Notes under the pieces: generated by a model
Databases searched by the model: none
What the model saw: the letters and a program-made list of their open reading frames with translations, nothing else
What the model was told of the DNA's origin: nothing
Translations under genes and position numbers: made by a program
Source: a virus
Reading direction: 5' to 3' (one strand)
Length of the DNA stretch: 29,623 nucleotides
Virus record (IMG/VR): IMGVR_UViG_3300044539_000047
Span: 1-29,623 of that record
In this document: positions 7,598-15,396 of the stretch, piece by piece
Position numbering within the stretch: position 1 is the stretch's first letter
Layout of the letters: every line of letters starts with the position of its first letter

Positions 7598-9265
7598 ATG
7601 GCAAAGAAAAAAATAAGCGGACTGCCTGCTGGCAGCGCTCTAAATGGAACTGAGTTAGTGCCTATCGTTCAGACTGGCACAACTAAAAGAATCACAACGC
7701 AGGACATTGCAAATTTAGGCAATGCAAGTGGCGTTGAGGGAACTGGCACAATCAATCGAGTTGCTAAGTTTACCGCAGCTTCAACGATTGGAAACTCTTT
7801 AATCAATGACAATGGGACAAGTGTTTGGACAAATGGCGGGGGCGCAATTGCAAGCAATACTGCTTATGGTCAAAGTGCTTTAACAAGCAATACCACTGGC
7901 ACAGACAACGTAGCTTTTGGACTTTCAGCATTAAACGCTAATTTAATAGGAGCAAGCAACTCTGCTTTTGGACATGAGGCTTTAAAATTATCGACTGGAA
8001 GTTTTAATACTGGAATTGGTAGGCACGCATTGACATCGAACACAACTGGTGCGTCTAATACTGCAATTGGAGTTGGTTCTATGTTTGGCAATGTTGCGGG
8101 TGGAAACAATACGGCAATTGGTCAAAGTGCTTTGCGTTCAAATAATGCAAGCAATAATGTTGCCGTTGGTTTTGAGGCTGCTTTTACAAATGCAAGTGGA
8201 ACTGGACTAACTGCTATTGGATACCAAGCGTTAAGAGTATCAACTGGCAATAACAATACTGCGGTTGGTAATCAATCTTTGTTTGCAAACACAACTGGAG
8301 CGTCAGTAACTGCAATAGGTTATCAATCGTTGCGTCAAAATACAACTGGCTCAAATAATATCGGTTTGGGGGATTCATCTTTGTTTAACAATACAACTGG
8401 TTCGAATAATACTGCATTAGGAACTGGCGCTTTAGCCACATCAACTACGGCTTCAAACAATACCGCAGTTGGTCGCACCGCATTATTATTTAACACCGCA
8501 TCTAACAACACTGCGGTTGGCTTTGAGGCTGCATATACTAACACAAGTGGAACTTTAACCGCAATTGGTTATCAAACATTAAAAGCAAACACCACTGGAA
8601 CAAATAATACCGCAATAGGAGATAGAGCATTAACTGCAAATACAACTGGTATAACAAATACCGCTATTGGTCAAGCTGCATTATTTACAAATATTGTAGG
8701 TAATAACAATACTGCTATTGGAACAAGTGCTTTGTTTGCAAATACAGGGTCTGCAAATACTGCTATTGGTTCAAGTGCTTTGCTAAACAACACCGCAAGT
8801 AATAACACTGCGGTTGGTTTTGAGGCAGCAAGTGGAAATACAAGTGGTAGTTCAATAACTGCAATAGGATATAGAGCGTTAAAAGCAAATACAACTGGCG
8901 GCAGCAATACTGCAATAGGGGATGTTGCATTAACTGCAAATACAACTGGGGCAAACAACACCGCAGTTGGATATTTTTCATTGGCAGGCAGTACAAATGC
9001 AGGTCAAAATACTGCAATTGGATATGGTTCATTTAGTTCAAATACAACTGGTCAAAATAATACTGGAATTGGATATAATGTGCAAACTGGAAACTTTAAT
9101 GGTAGTGTTGTTATTGGTAGAGATGCAGTTGCAACAAATAATAATCAATTTGTTGTTGGAACGGCTGCAATAAATGCAGGTGCGGTAGCAGTAGAAGTAA
9201 ATGCATCTTCAAAGGTTTGGAATGTAATAATTAACGGAGTAGCACAGAAAATATTATTAGCATAA
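7598..9265 (+). CDS. Tail fibre with YadA-like head repeats
   Basis: A 555-residue fibre. The N-terminus ISGLPAGSALNGTELVPIVQ (6-25) is a common attachment segment of Bacteroidota phage fibres. From about residue 85 to 500 the protein is built from degenerate 12-16 residue repeats of the NTAIG/NTAVG type, with NNTAIG, ALxxNTTG and TAIGYQAL recurring. These match the left-handed beta-roll head of trimeric autotransporter adhesins such as YadA. A short C-terminal domain (NQFVVGTAAI...WNVIINGVAQ) may cap or trimerise the fibre. It should bind the host surface. Start at 7598 follows an A-rich leader; the stop overlaps the next ATG (TAATG). Confidence 0.85.
   Translation: MAKKKISGLPAGSALNGTELVPIVQTGTTKRITTQDIANLGNASGVEGTGTINRVAKFTAASTIGNSLINDNGTSVWTNGGGAIASNTAYGQSALTSNTTGTDNVAFGLSALNANLIGASNSAFGHEALKLSTGSFNTGIGRHALTSNTTGASNTAIGVGSMFGNVAGGNNTAIGQSALRSNNASNNVAVGFEAAFTNASGTGLTAIGYQALRVSTGNNNTAVGNQSLFANTTGASVTAIGYQSLRQNTTGSNNIGLGDSSLFNNTTGSNNTALGTGALATSTTASNNTAVGRTALLFNTASNNTAVGFEAAYTNTSGTLTAIGYQTLKANTTGTNNTAIGDRALTANTTGITNTAIGQAALFTNIVGNNNTAIGTSALFANTGSANTAIGSSALLNNTASNNTAVGFEAASGNTSGSSITAIGYRALKANTTGGSNTAIGDVALTANTTGANNTAVGYFSLAGSTNAGQNTAIGYGSFSSNTTGQNNTGIGYNVQTGNFNGSVVIGRDAVATNNNQFVVGTAAINAGAVAVEVNASSKVWNVIINGVAQKILLA
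7850..9120 (+). repeat. Degenerate tandem repeats inside the fibre gene
   Basis: The DNA shows many imperfect short repeats such as AATACTGCAATTGG, CAAATACAACTGG and AATAACACTGCGGTTGG at multiples of three bases. They encode the YadA-like head repeats. The copies diverge at third codon positions, so selection acts on the protein, but recombination between copies could change the repeat number. Confidence 0.8.
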
Positions 9266-9474
9266 TGGAAACAATAGAAATAACACCAGAGCAAATTGCC
9301 CAGAATTATTCTGCGGCAATGGATAGCGTCAACCTTATTGCAGAGTTAAGAACAAAAGAAACTTTGACTGAAGAGGATGAGCAAACAATCCAAAGAAATG
9401 TTGAGCATTTGGAAATTATGTTAGCAAAAGATTATTGGACGAAAGAAGATTTAACACCTTTAAAAATAAAATAA
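9265..9474 (+). CDS. Small acidic protein after the fibre
   Basis: A 69-residue, helical, Glu-rich protein, including ELRTKETLTEEDEQTIQRN and LEIMLAKDYWTKEDL. The ATG overlaps the fibre stop codon and its own stop overlaps the next ATG, so it is translationally coupled. Small genes directly after a fibre are often fibre chaperones or attachment helpers, but no family motif is visible. The function is unknown. Confidence 0.6.
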   Translation: METIEITPEQIAQNYSAAMDSVNLIAELRTKETLTEEDEQTIQRNVEHLEIMLAKDYWTKEDLTPLKIK

Positions 9475-9626
9475 TGGATAACAAGTTAGCAAAACAAATC
9501 GTAAAAGAGGCATTGAATTTGGCAATCGCAAAAGGTTGTTTTAATTTAGCAGAGGTTTCAAGCATCGTGAAAGCAATTGACTTTTTAGATGAGCAACCAG
9601 ATGTGGAATTTGGTAAAGTGGAATAA
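9474..9626 (+). CDS. Small conserved-type phage protein
   Basis: A 50-residue helical protein. I chose ATG 9474, which overlaps the previous stop (TAATG), over an upstream in-frame ATG at 9435 that would sit inside the preceding gene. The core KGCFNLAEVSSIVKAIDFL resembles a short motif common in Bacteroidota phage proteins near tail genes. No membrane segment or catalytic residues are seen. The function is unknown. Confidence 0.55.
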   Translation: MDNKLAKQIVKEALNLAIAKGCFNLAEVSSIVKAIDFLDEQPDVEFGKVE

Positions 9627-9632
9627 TTTAAC

Positions 9633-9654
9633 GGCGGTCGGGAAACTGGCCGCC
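9633..9654 (+). terminator. GC-rich hairpin between fibre genes and tape measure
   Basis: GGCGGTC (9633-9639) pairs with GGCCGCC (9648-9654) across an 8-base loop, with one G-U pair. It is by far the most GC-rich spot nearby. It is followed by ATTTAAAC rather than a run of T, so it may act as a partial terminator, an mRNA stabiliser or a processing site rather than a classical terminator. Confidence 0.4.
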
Positions 9655-9669
9655 ATTTAAACAAAGGAA

Positions 9670-12039
9670 ATGGCAGACGAAAAGTCAATTGTATATAATG
9701 TCGATATTCAGTTCGGGGAACTCCAAAAGAACCAAGAAGAGATTAAAAAAAGGATTTCTGACTTGCGAGAGGAGCAATCGAAGTTAGACGTTTCAACTAA
9801 AGAGAATCAAAAGGCTTTTAGGGATAATAACGCCCAGTTGAAAGCATTAGAGGGGCAATACAAGTTAAACGAGAAATCAATTGGCGATTTATCGAATGCC
9901 GAAAAAGCAAACACAGACACGACCAATTTCAACAATAACTCAATCAAACAAAATCGTGAGTTATTAAAGGAATTGAATGCGGAATATGTTAGAATCCAAA
10001 AGCCAACCAAAGAGCAAACCGATAGGCTAAAGAGTTTAACAGATACTTTAAAGGCGCAGGAATCTGCAATCGGAGACAACCGCAGAAATGTGGGTAATTA
10101 TTCAGACTCATTTAAGGGATTGATTGGTCAATTCCCTGCATTGCAAAATGGATTAACTGGAGTGGGCAATGGATTCAAAGCATTAGCCGCAGGAAACCCA
10201 TTTAGTTTAATTTTGATGGCAGTTACGCCATTAATTCAATCATTTTTAAAATTAGAGCCAGTAACAAACGCAATTAGCGGAGTTTTTGAGGGACTAAGTG
10301 CGACAATCACAACCATTTCGTCATCGGTTAAAAACTTTTTTGATTTGGTAAGTTCTGGCGGGGGCATATTCGATTCGTTTTCGAACGCATTTGGGAATTT
10401 AGGTTCTAACATTGCATCCGCAGCCGCAGAGGGTTATAACTTAGTGCAGGCATTGGATGACTTAGAAGACGCAGAACGTGCAAACCAAGCGACACTGGCG
10501 CAAACAAATAGGGATGTGGCTATCTTAATTGCACAGAGTAAAGATAGGACTAAGACAGAGAGAGAGAGAATTGGTATTTTACAAGAAGCAAACAGATTAG
10601 AAGAGGAGCAGTTAAAAAAGGATGAGGCATTAGCAAACAGAAGAGTTGCAATTGCAGCGAAAGCATTATCAAACGCAATTAAAACTGGGCAAGATAGAGA
10701 CACCGCAGAGCAAAGATTGGCAGACGCTCAACAAAAGCGATTTGAAGTACAACAAGCGGCGGGCGTTCAGACAGAAAAAAACCAAGGTCGTATAAATGGA
10801 TTAATTGAGGGCGAAGCGACTATTCGAGAAAAGCAAAAAGAAAAAGAGAAAAAGAATTTAGAAGATAGGGCAAAAGAATTAGAAAAATTTACTGCTAAAA
10901 TTAGAGCGCAATTATCTGAAGAGCAGAAATTGAGAGTTGACGCATTCAATAACGATAAAGTAATTAATGAACTTAACAGAGCGCAAATAGAGGCTAATTT
11001 AAAAGAACAATTTGCAAATAATTTATTAACCAAAGAAAAATACGACGAGGCTTTAAAGCAATCTGAAATAGCTAAGAATAATGAGGAAATTGCACGTCTT
11101 GAGCAATACAATGGAATTGTTGGAGCATTTGACGACCAAATTACTGCGCTAAAGATTACTAATCAAAATTTAGTTACTGACAATAAAATTAAAAACGATG
11201 AGGAGCAAAAACAATTAGACGAGCAAAAATTACAATTTGAATTGGAATTAGCGCAAGTTGAGGCAACAACCTTAGAGGAACAAAGCGCAGCCGAAATTGC
11301 TATTTTGAAAAATAAAAATGCTTTAATCTTAGCGGATACAACTAAAACAGAAGAGCAAAAGAAACTTGAAATTGCTAAAAATAATGCTGCAATTGTTTCA
11401 ATTGAGAAAGCAACTGGAAAAGCAAGAATCGAGGCCATAAATGCGGTTGGTCAATCATTCATGGCTTTATCTAAACTATTAGGCGAAAATACAAAAGCGG
11501 GGAAAGCATTGGCAATTGCCTCAACAATTATTAGCACGCTCACATCCGCTCAAAACATTTACGAGTCAACGTCAAAGATTCCATTTATTGGCTCAATTTT
11601 AGCGCCTATCAATGCGGGTATTGCTTTGTTGCAAGGTTACCAAAGAGTGCGAGAGATTAGAGCCGTAGAAGTCCCACAATTCGCAGAGGGGGGATTGATT
11701 GAGGGCTTTGCAAATGGCGGTTTATCTGGCACACGAATTGGCTCTGGAATGGGAATGCCTATTCGCAGAAAAAATGGCGACAACTTATTAGCAACAATTA
11801 AAACTGGAGAGGTTATATTAAATCAAAGACAACAAGCGGCTTTAGGTGGCTCAAATACATTTAAGCGCATTGGAGTCCCTGGATTTGCTAACGGCGGAAT
11901 GATTACACCAGATGCGGCGATTGATAGCAGCATAAACATGGCAGAGGCATTGAGAGGCTTGCAACTTGTAGTAAGTGCAACCGAAATAACAGAAGTTCAA
12001 AACAGACTTAGAGTCATAGAAACAACGACATCACTATAA
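9670..12039 (+). CDS. Tail tape-measure protein
   Basis: A 789-residue protein with the usual architecture. It has a long N-terminal coiled-coil (for example EEIKKRISDLREEQSKL), a hydrophobic segment FSLILMAVTPLIQSFL near 178-193, further charged coiled-coils rich in Gln, Lys and Glu, and a second hydrophobic stretch around ALAIASTIISTL and GSILAPINAGIALLQG. It ends in a Gly-rich region (FAEGGLIEGFANGGLSG, about 672-690, and FANGGMI). Tape measures set tail length and help DNA enter the cell. At about 0.15 nm per residue, 789 residues would fit a tail of roughly 120 nm. No transglycosylase or peptidase motif was noticed. Confidence 0.85.
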   Translation: MADEKSIVYNVDIQFGELQKNQEEIKKRISDLREEQSKLDVSTKENQKAFRDNNAQLKALEGQYKLNEKSIGDLSNAEKANTDTTNFNNNSIKQNRELLKELNAEYVRIQKPTKEQTDRLKSLTDTLKAQESAIGDNRRNVGNYSDSFKGLIGQFPALQNGLTGVGNGFKALAAGNPFSLILMAVTPLIQSFLKLEPVTNAISGVFEGLSATITTISSSVKNFFDLVSSGGGIFDSFSNAFGNLGSNIASAAAEGYNLVQALDDLEDAERANQATLAQTNRDVAILIAQSKDRTKTERERIGILQEANRLEEEQLKKDEALANRRVAIAAKALSNAIKTGQDRDTAEQRLADAQQKRFEVQQAAGVQTEKNQGRINGLIEGEATIREKQKEKEKKNLEDRAKELEKFTAKIRAQLSEEQKLRVDAFNNDKVINELNRAQIEANLKEQFANNLLTKEKYDEALKQSEIAKNNEEIARLEQYNGIVGAFDDQITALKITNQNLVTDNKIKNDEEQKQLDEQKLQFELELAQVEATTLEEQSAAEIAILKNKNALILADTTKTEEQKKLEIAKNNAAIVSIEKATGKARIEAINAVGQSFMALSKLLGENTKAGKALAIASTIISTLTSAQNIYESTSKIPFIGSILAPINAGIALLQGYQRVREIRAVEVPQFAEGGLIEGFANGGLSGTRIGSGMGMPIRRKNGDNLLATIKTGEVILNQRQQAALGGSNTFKRIGVPGFANGGMITPDAAIDSSINMAEALRGLQLVVSATEITEVQNRLRVIETTTSL

Positions 12040-12158
12040 TGGCAAAGGCAAAAGCAACGGCGCAGAAAATAAAAGTAAATTTCGGAAAGCGAAAGACTGG
12101 CAGAGCAGCGAAAGCAAAAAAATTTCAACCAAAAAAATATAAAGGACAAGGCAAATGA
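12039..12158 (+). CDS. Tiny lysine-rich protein
   Basis: A 39-residue protein with 13 Lys and 2 Arg, including KVNFGKRKTGRAAKAKKF and a KYKGQGK C-terminus. The ATG overlaps the tape-measure stop (TAATG) and the stop overlaps the next ATG (ATGA), which argues for a real gene. Similar FGK...K-rich mini-proteins seem to recur after tape-measure genes in related phages, from memory. A nucleic-acid-binding or capsid-internal role is possible, but nothing shows it directly. Confidence 0.65.
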   Translation: MAKAKATAQKIKVNFGKRKTGRAAKAKKFQPKKYKGQGK

Positions 12159-12400
12159 ACATTGAACGTGAATTTTACACCAGAATTGACACCACTTTTG
12201 GCGATTGCAATAATGTGGCCTATCATTTAGCCGAGAAATGTGCGCTAACAACTGGCGACATGGAGCGATATTTGATTCGTTGCGAATATGAAGAGCAAGT
12301 CATTAAGAATAAAAAAAGCAAAATGATTATTTATGCTGACTTAGCAGAGAAATATTGCAAGTCGATTCATTCGGTCATCTATATTGTAAAGAAAATCTAA
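12155..12400 (+). CDS. Small possible DNA-binding protein
   Basis: An 81-residue protein. The C-terminal part MIIYADLAEKYCKSIHSVIYIV has the spacing of a helix-turn-helix (LAEKY...SIHSVIYI), suggesting a small regulator. The N-terminal half contains DCNNVAYHLAEKCALT and acidic and Cys residues. It ends directly before a palindrome and promoter at 12401-12446, so it could control the late genes, but that is an inference from position. It could equally be a minor structural gene. Confidence 0.45.
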   Translation: MNIEREFYTRIDTTFGDCNNVAYHLAEKCALTTGDMERYLIRCEYEEQVIKNKKSKMIIYADLAEKYCKSIHSVIYIVKKI

Positions 12401-12417
12401 TTGTAAAAACTTTACAA
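12401..12417 (+). promoter_or_regulatory. Palindromic operator upstream of the protease promoter
   Basis: TTGTAAA-AAC-TTTACAA is a near-perfect inverted repeat (7 of 8 arm pairs). Its first base lies 38 bases before the TAACTTTG element. An extra TTGTAAA half-site at 12384-12390 lies 17 bases upstream. The same palindrome type occurs at the same distance before the portal promoter, which suggests a shared activator site near position -50 to -30. Confidence 0.55.
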
Positions 12418-12438
12418 AAAGCATATTTCTATTTCCGC

Positions 12439-12446
12439 TAACTTTG
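12439..12446 (+). promoter_or_regulatory. Promoter -7 element (TAACTTTG) before the protease gene
   Basis: TAACTTTG fits the Bacteroidota TAnnTTTG -7 consensus exactly. Only five bases separate it from the ATG at 12452, so the transcript would start at or within a few bases of the start codon. No TTTG -33 box is found at the usual distance; the palindrome at 12401 may replace it. Confidence 0.6.
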
Positions 12447-12451
12447 TTAAC

Positions 12452-13534
12452 ATGGAAATTTATAATTTGCTAATCAATAAGGACATTGGAACTGACAAAG
12501 GCGAACTTTCGGCCGATTACGTTAGGTCTGAAATTTCAAAGGCACAATCACAAGGGTCAAAAGAAATCAAATTGATAATTAACTCACGTGGCGGAAGCGT
12601 TTACGAGGGTTTTTCTATTTACAACGACTTGCAGGACGCAGGTTTAAAAATTACGGCATACATTCATGGTTTTTGTGGCTCAATTGCAACTCTAATTGCA
12701 TCGGCCGCATCTTATGTGGAAATGTCTGAGACTGCTCAGTATATGATTCACAATGCAAGTGGCGGAGCGCAGGGAACTGCTCACGAAATTAAGTCAACGG
12801 CAGAGGCTTTGTCGCAAATCGACACAATACTTGCACAGAATTACGCTAAGAAAACAAAAAAATCAATTGAAGACATCATGTCAATGATGGACAAAACAAC
12901 TTACATGACACCACAACAAGCAAAAGAACTTGGATTCGTGGATGCGGTAAGGATGCCAATTGCAGCATTCGGAAAATTTAACGATAAAATAAAAATGGAT
13001 ACAAATTTCAAAAACAAAATTGCCTCTGCTTTCAAGGCTATTGAAGAGGCATTGACTGGCACAGAGCCAACAAATTTCGTTGAGCCATTGGCAGACGGAA
13101 TGACAATTCTTTATGGAGACGGCGAGTTAGAAGTTGGGAAACCAGTTTATACAGACGAAACCATGACAACTTTTGCACCAGAGGGCGAGCATGCTTTAGC
13201 AACTGGCAAAATCATTATTGTTGACGCAGCAGGCGTAATCGTTGAGATTAGAGAAATCGAAGTTGAGGTTGTTTCTGAGGCAACTAACATGGTTGAGGAA
13301 TTAACTGCACAAGTTGAAACATTAACGGCTGAAATCACTGCTTTAAAAGCAGAGAAAACAACCATTGAAACTGCAAGCGCAGCATTCAAAGCAAAAATGG
13401 ACAAAGAGTTCAAAGCATTAAAGTCATTAGTTGAAACGGCTGAGACTAAAGTAGTAAACGCAGCAGCAGCAAAGGCAGAAGTTAAAAAATCGCCATTTGA
13501 CATCGTTGCAGAAAATATTAAAAAACAATATTAA
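12452..13534 (+). CDS. ClpP-like prohead protease fused to a scaffold-like domain
   Basis: A 360-residue protein. Residues 1-165 form a ClpP-type serine protease. LIINSRGGSVYEG (41-53) is the oxyanion/strand segment, GFCGSIATLIASAA (73-86) carries nucleophile Ser77, and MIHNASGG (98-105) carries His100. The third acid is less clear, with D147 in MMDKTTYMTPQQAKELGFVD as a candidate. The C-terminal third (about 265-345) is a long Ala/Glu/Lys coiled-coil (QVETLTAEITALKAEKTTI), as expected of a scaffold. Such fused protease-scaffolds build the prohead and then remove the scaffold. It sits directly before the major capsid gene, supporting the call. Confidence 0.9.
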   Translation: MEIYNLLINKDIGTDKGELSADYVRSEISKAQSQGSKEIKLIINSRGGSVYEGFSIYNDLQDAGLKITAYIHGFCGSIATLIASAASYVEMSETAQYMIHNASGGAQGTAHEIKSTAEALSQIDTILAQNYAKKTKKSIEDIMSMMDKTTYMTPQQAKELGFVDAVRMPIAAFGKFNDKIKMDTNFKNKIASAFKAIEEALTGTEPTNFVEPLADGMTILYGDGELEVGKPVYTDETMTTFAPEGEHALATGKIIIVDAAGVIVEIREIEVEVVSEATNMVEELTAQVETLTAEITALKAEKTTIETASAAFKAKMDKEFKALKSLVETAETKVVNAAAAKAEVKKSPFDIVAENIKKQY

Positions 13535-13561
13535 TTAAACAAAAAATAAAACAACAAGAAA

Positions 13562-14536
13562 ATGGCAGATGTATTAGACATTAACGTTAGTTGGGCAGGG
13601 CAACAAGCTAACGAGGTTTTAATAAAACCAACGTTTTTAACTCCAGAGTTACAAAACGAATTTCGTATCATTTTAGATATTAAATCAAAAAGACAATTAG
13701 CATTAGACACAATCCTTTCGGGCGTAGTACGTCCCTCAGTTGGTTGCGGTCGTGATAATGCAGGCGATGTAGTTGACATCACTGAGAAATTTATTGAGGT
13801 TTGTGATTTGAAAGTTAACTTAGACCAGTGTGCTAAGAACTTGAAAAACACTTTCATGGAAGAGTTTTTGAGAACTGGTAACGAGGCTCAAAACTTAGAG
13901 GGCACAATCGTAGAAAACTACATTATCGAGAAAGTAACAAACGCAGTGCGTTTAGACGTTTACGATATTGCATGGTTTGGCGATGAGAACTCAACAAATG
14001 ACACTTTAGCTTCATGTACTGGTATCTGGACTCGCTTAATTGCAGGTGCAAATGCTTATGATGTTGAAAGAGTAGCGATTGCATCGACTTTAGGCGATTG
14101 CACTGCATTAGATACATTACGTTCAATGTACGAAATTGCACCAGACATCTTAGACCAAATGCCAGAGGGCGACAAATATTTTGCATTAACAAGAGAGTTA
14201 TATGACAATTATTTGACTTGTCGTGAGGATGCTTGTTGTGGCGATAAATCATGGGACATGGTTGAAGCAGGTGCAAGAATGTTAATGTTCAGAGGCATTC
14301 CAGTTTACAAGAAATCACGTTGGTCTCAAGTAATCAATGCTAACAACTTGAATAGCAAACACAGAGCGGTTTACACATACAGAGAGAATTTAGTGATTGG
14401 TACAGATGCAATTTCTGACACAAACACTTTAGATTTCTTTTATGATAAAAGAGACAAAATGAATTACATCGATGCTGAGTTCAAAATGGGAACTCAATAC
14501 ATCTATGGCGATTTATCAGTTATTGCATTATCATAA
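13562..14536 (+). CDS. Major capsid protein
   Basis: A 324-residue protein in the HK97-type size range, immediately downstream of the protease-scaffold. It has an N-terminal extended segment, helical spine-like parts (NEFRIILDIKSKRQLAL, MEEFLRTGNEAQNLEG) and a C-terminal beta region (YIDAEFKMGTQYIYGDLSVI). It carries eight Cys, including VGCGRD, VCDLKV, DQCAKN, SCTG, DCTAL and CREDACCGD, unusual for an intracellular capsid protein. Capsid identity comes from order, length and general layout, not from a catalytic motif. The 27-base leader is A-rich and lacks a Shine-Dalgarno sequence. Confidence 0.8.
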   Translation: MADVLDINVSWAGQQANEVLIKPTFLTPELQNEFRIILDIKSKRQLALDTILSGVVRPSVGCGRDNAGDVVDITEKFIEVCDLKVNLDQCAKNLKNTFMEEFLRTGNEAQNLEGTIVENYIIEKVTNAVRLDVYDIAWFGDENSTNDTLASCTGIWTRLIAGANAYDVERVAIASTLGDCTALDTLRSMYEIAPDILDQMPEGDKYFALTRELYDNYLTCREDACCGDKSWDMVEAGARMLMFRGIPVYKKSRWSQVINANNLNSKHRAVYTYRENLVIGTDAISDTNTLDFFYDKRDKMNYIDAEFKMGTQYIYGDLSVIALS

Positions 14537-14552
14537 TTTTAACTTAAAAAAA

Positions 14553-14558
14553 AAGGAG
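14553..14558 (+). promoter_or_regulatory. Strong Shine-Dalgarno sequence
   Basis: AAGGAG lies 8 bases before ATG 14567. This is the only textbook Shine-Dalgarno sequence I noticed in the window; most other starts are preceded only by A-rich DNA or overlap the previous stop. It fixes the start of the following structural gene and suggests high translation. Confidence 0.7.
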
Positions 14559-14566
14559 ACAATATC

Positions 14567-15133
14567 ATGCCATGTGGAATAGTTAGTGGATTAGCTTGTG
14601 CGACTTGCGAAGATTTGCAGTCGGTAGGCGGAATAAAAGCCAAAAACATTTACGTGGGTTCACTATCGGATTTGACCGATAGTGGATTCACGACAGATAG
14701 CGAGAACGTTGTTACTGCAATCGGTTTACAACCATACAACTATCTTTACAAGTTCTGCGCAAAAACAAAAAGCGCAGGTGCAAGTCAAGAATTAGTTACT
14801 GGCGAAAACAATATCAAATCGTTTACACAAACGATTACTGGTAAATTTCAGCAACAAACACAAGACGCTAAAAATGTTTGGGATAATTTAAAATTGATTG
14901 ACGATTTATTCGTTGTAGTTGAAAAGACAAATGGTACATTTGAATTGTATGGAATGTCAGCAGGATTAGAAATCACTGCGCTTACAAAAGCGACTGGAGT
15001 TTTAATTGGCGATGACAATGCGTTCAATATTACTTTGTCTCAACCAATGGGCGGAGAGTCAGAATTAGCACCAGATTTCTTTGTAACAAGCTACCAAGCT
15101 ACAAAGGCTTACTTAGAAAGCAGAATTGCTTAA
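14567..15133 (+). CDS. Probable major tail (tube) protein
   Basis: A 188-residue protein. It starts MPCGIVSGLACATCEDLQSV followed by GGIKAKNIYVGSL, a Cys-containing opening I associate with tail or structural proteins of Bacteroidota phages. The rest is beta-rich, with DLFVVVEKTNGTFELYGMSAG and a later GVLIGDDNAFNITLSQPMGGE, the strand-turn-strand style of tail-tube subunits. The strong Shine-Dalgarno sequence, its place after the capsid gene and the terminator after it fit an abundant virion protein. A capsid decoration protein is the alternative. Confidence 0.6.
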   Translation: MPCGIVSGLACATCEDLQSVGGIKAKNIYVGSLSDLTDSGFTTDSENVVTAIGLQPYNYLYKFCAKTKSAGASQELVTGENNIKSFTQTITGKFQQQTQDAKNVWDNLKLIDDLFVVVEKTNGTFELYGMSAGLEITALTKATGVLIGDDNAFNITLSQPMGGESELAPDFFVTSYQATKAYLESRIA

Positions 15134-15154
15134 TTAATTTTATTAAAAATGTTT

Positions 15155-15195
15155 AGAGGGGCGATGTGGTTAACCATGTCGCCCCTCTTTTTTTT
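15155..15195 (+). terminator. Strong rho-independent terminator
   Basis: AGAGGGGCGATGTGG (15155-15169) pairs with 15174-15188 across a TTAA loop: 15 pairs in RNA, including two adjacent G-U pairs. Eight T follow (15188-15195). It closes the protease-capsid-tail tube unit. Because the stem ends only a few bases before the TATATTTG element, terminator and next promoter are back to back. Confidence 0.92.
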
Positions 15196-15207
15196 GTGAA
15201 ATATTAC

Positions 15208-15215
15208 TATATTTG
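15208..15215 (+). promoter_or_regulatory. Promoter -7 element (TATATTTG) of the glycan cassette
   Basis: TATATTTG matches TAnnTTTG exactly and lies four bases before ATG 15220, so the mRNA should be leaderless. The -33 region overlaps the terminator's T-run and right arm, and no clean TTTG is present at 19 bases. This gives the glycosyltransferase cassette its own transcription start. Confidence 0.6.
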
Positions 15216-15219
15216 CCTT

Positions 15220-15396
15220 ATGACAATACCAGAAATCAAAATTTATGTGAGTGCGCAAGGCGGACAAGCAATGAACAGAAAGGACATCGTCTGGAATTTA
15301 ATATTTGACATGTACAAAAGGTCAACTGGGAATAGATTATCGACTGGATGTGGGTCGTGTTACAAAAGAGCATACAGATGGCTTCAAAATCAGTAA
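15220..15396 (+). CDS. Small Cys-motif protein, first gene of the glycan cassette
   Basis: A 58-residue protein. I chose ATG 15220 because the in-frame ATG at 15166 lies in the terminator hairpin and upstream of the promoter element. The C-terminal segment STGCGSCYKRAYRWLQNQ has a CxxC pair and resembles small proteins common in Bacteroidota phages, of unknown role. It overlaps the next gene by 19 bases. Confidence 0.6.
   Translation: MTIPEIKIYVSAQGGQAMNRKDIVWNLIFDMYKRSTGNRLSTGCGSCYKRAYRWLQNQ

Noticed and set aside
8335-9032. Long open frames on the minus strand inside the fibre gene
   Set aside because: They are by-products of the repeated codons of the fibre; their translations are repetitive and hydrophobic, and they have no promoter, overlap logic or family pattern.
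7850-9120. Possible CRISPR-like array
   Set aside because: The repeats are short, imperfect, in multiples of three and in frame within one protein; there are no regular unique spacers.
10434-11438. Minus-strand open frames opposite the tape measure
   Set aside because: They mirror a Lys/Glu/Gln/Ala-rich coding strand and give Ser/Cys/Phe-rich translations without motifs.
15166-15219. Earlier start for the 58-residue protein at ATG 15166
   Set aside because: That ATG lies in the terminator stem, before the promoter element, so it would not be on the new transcript.
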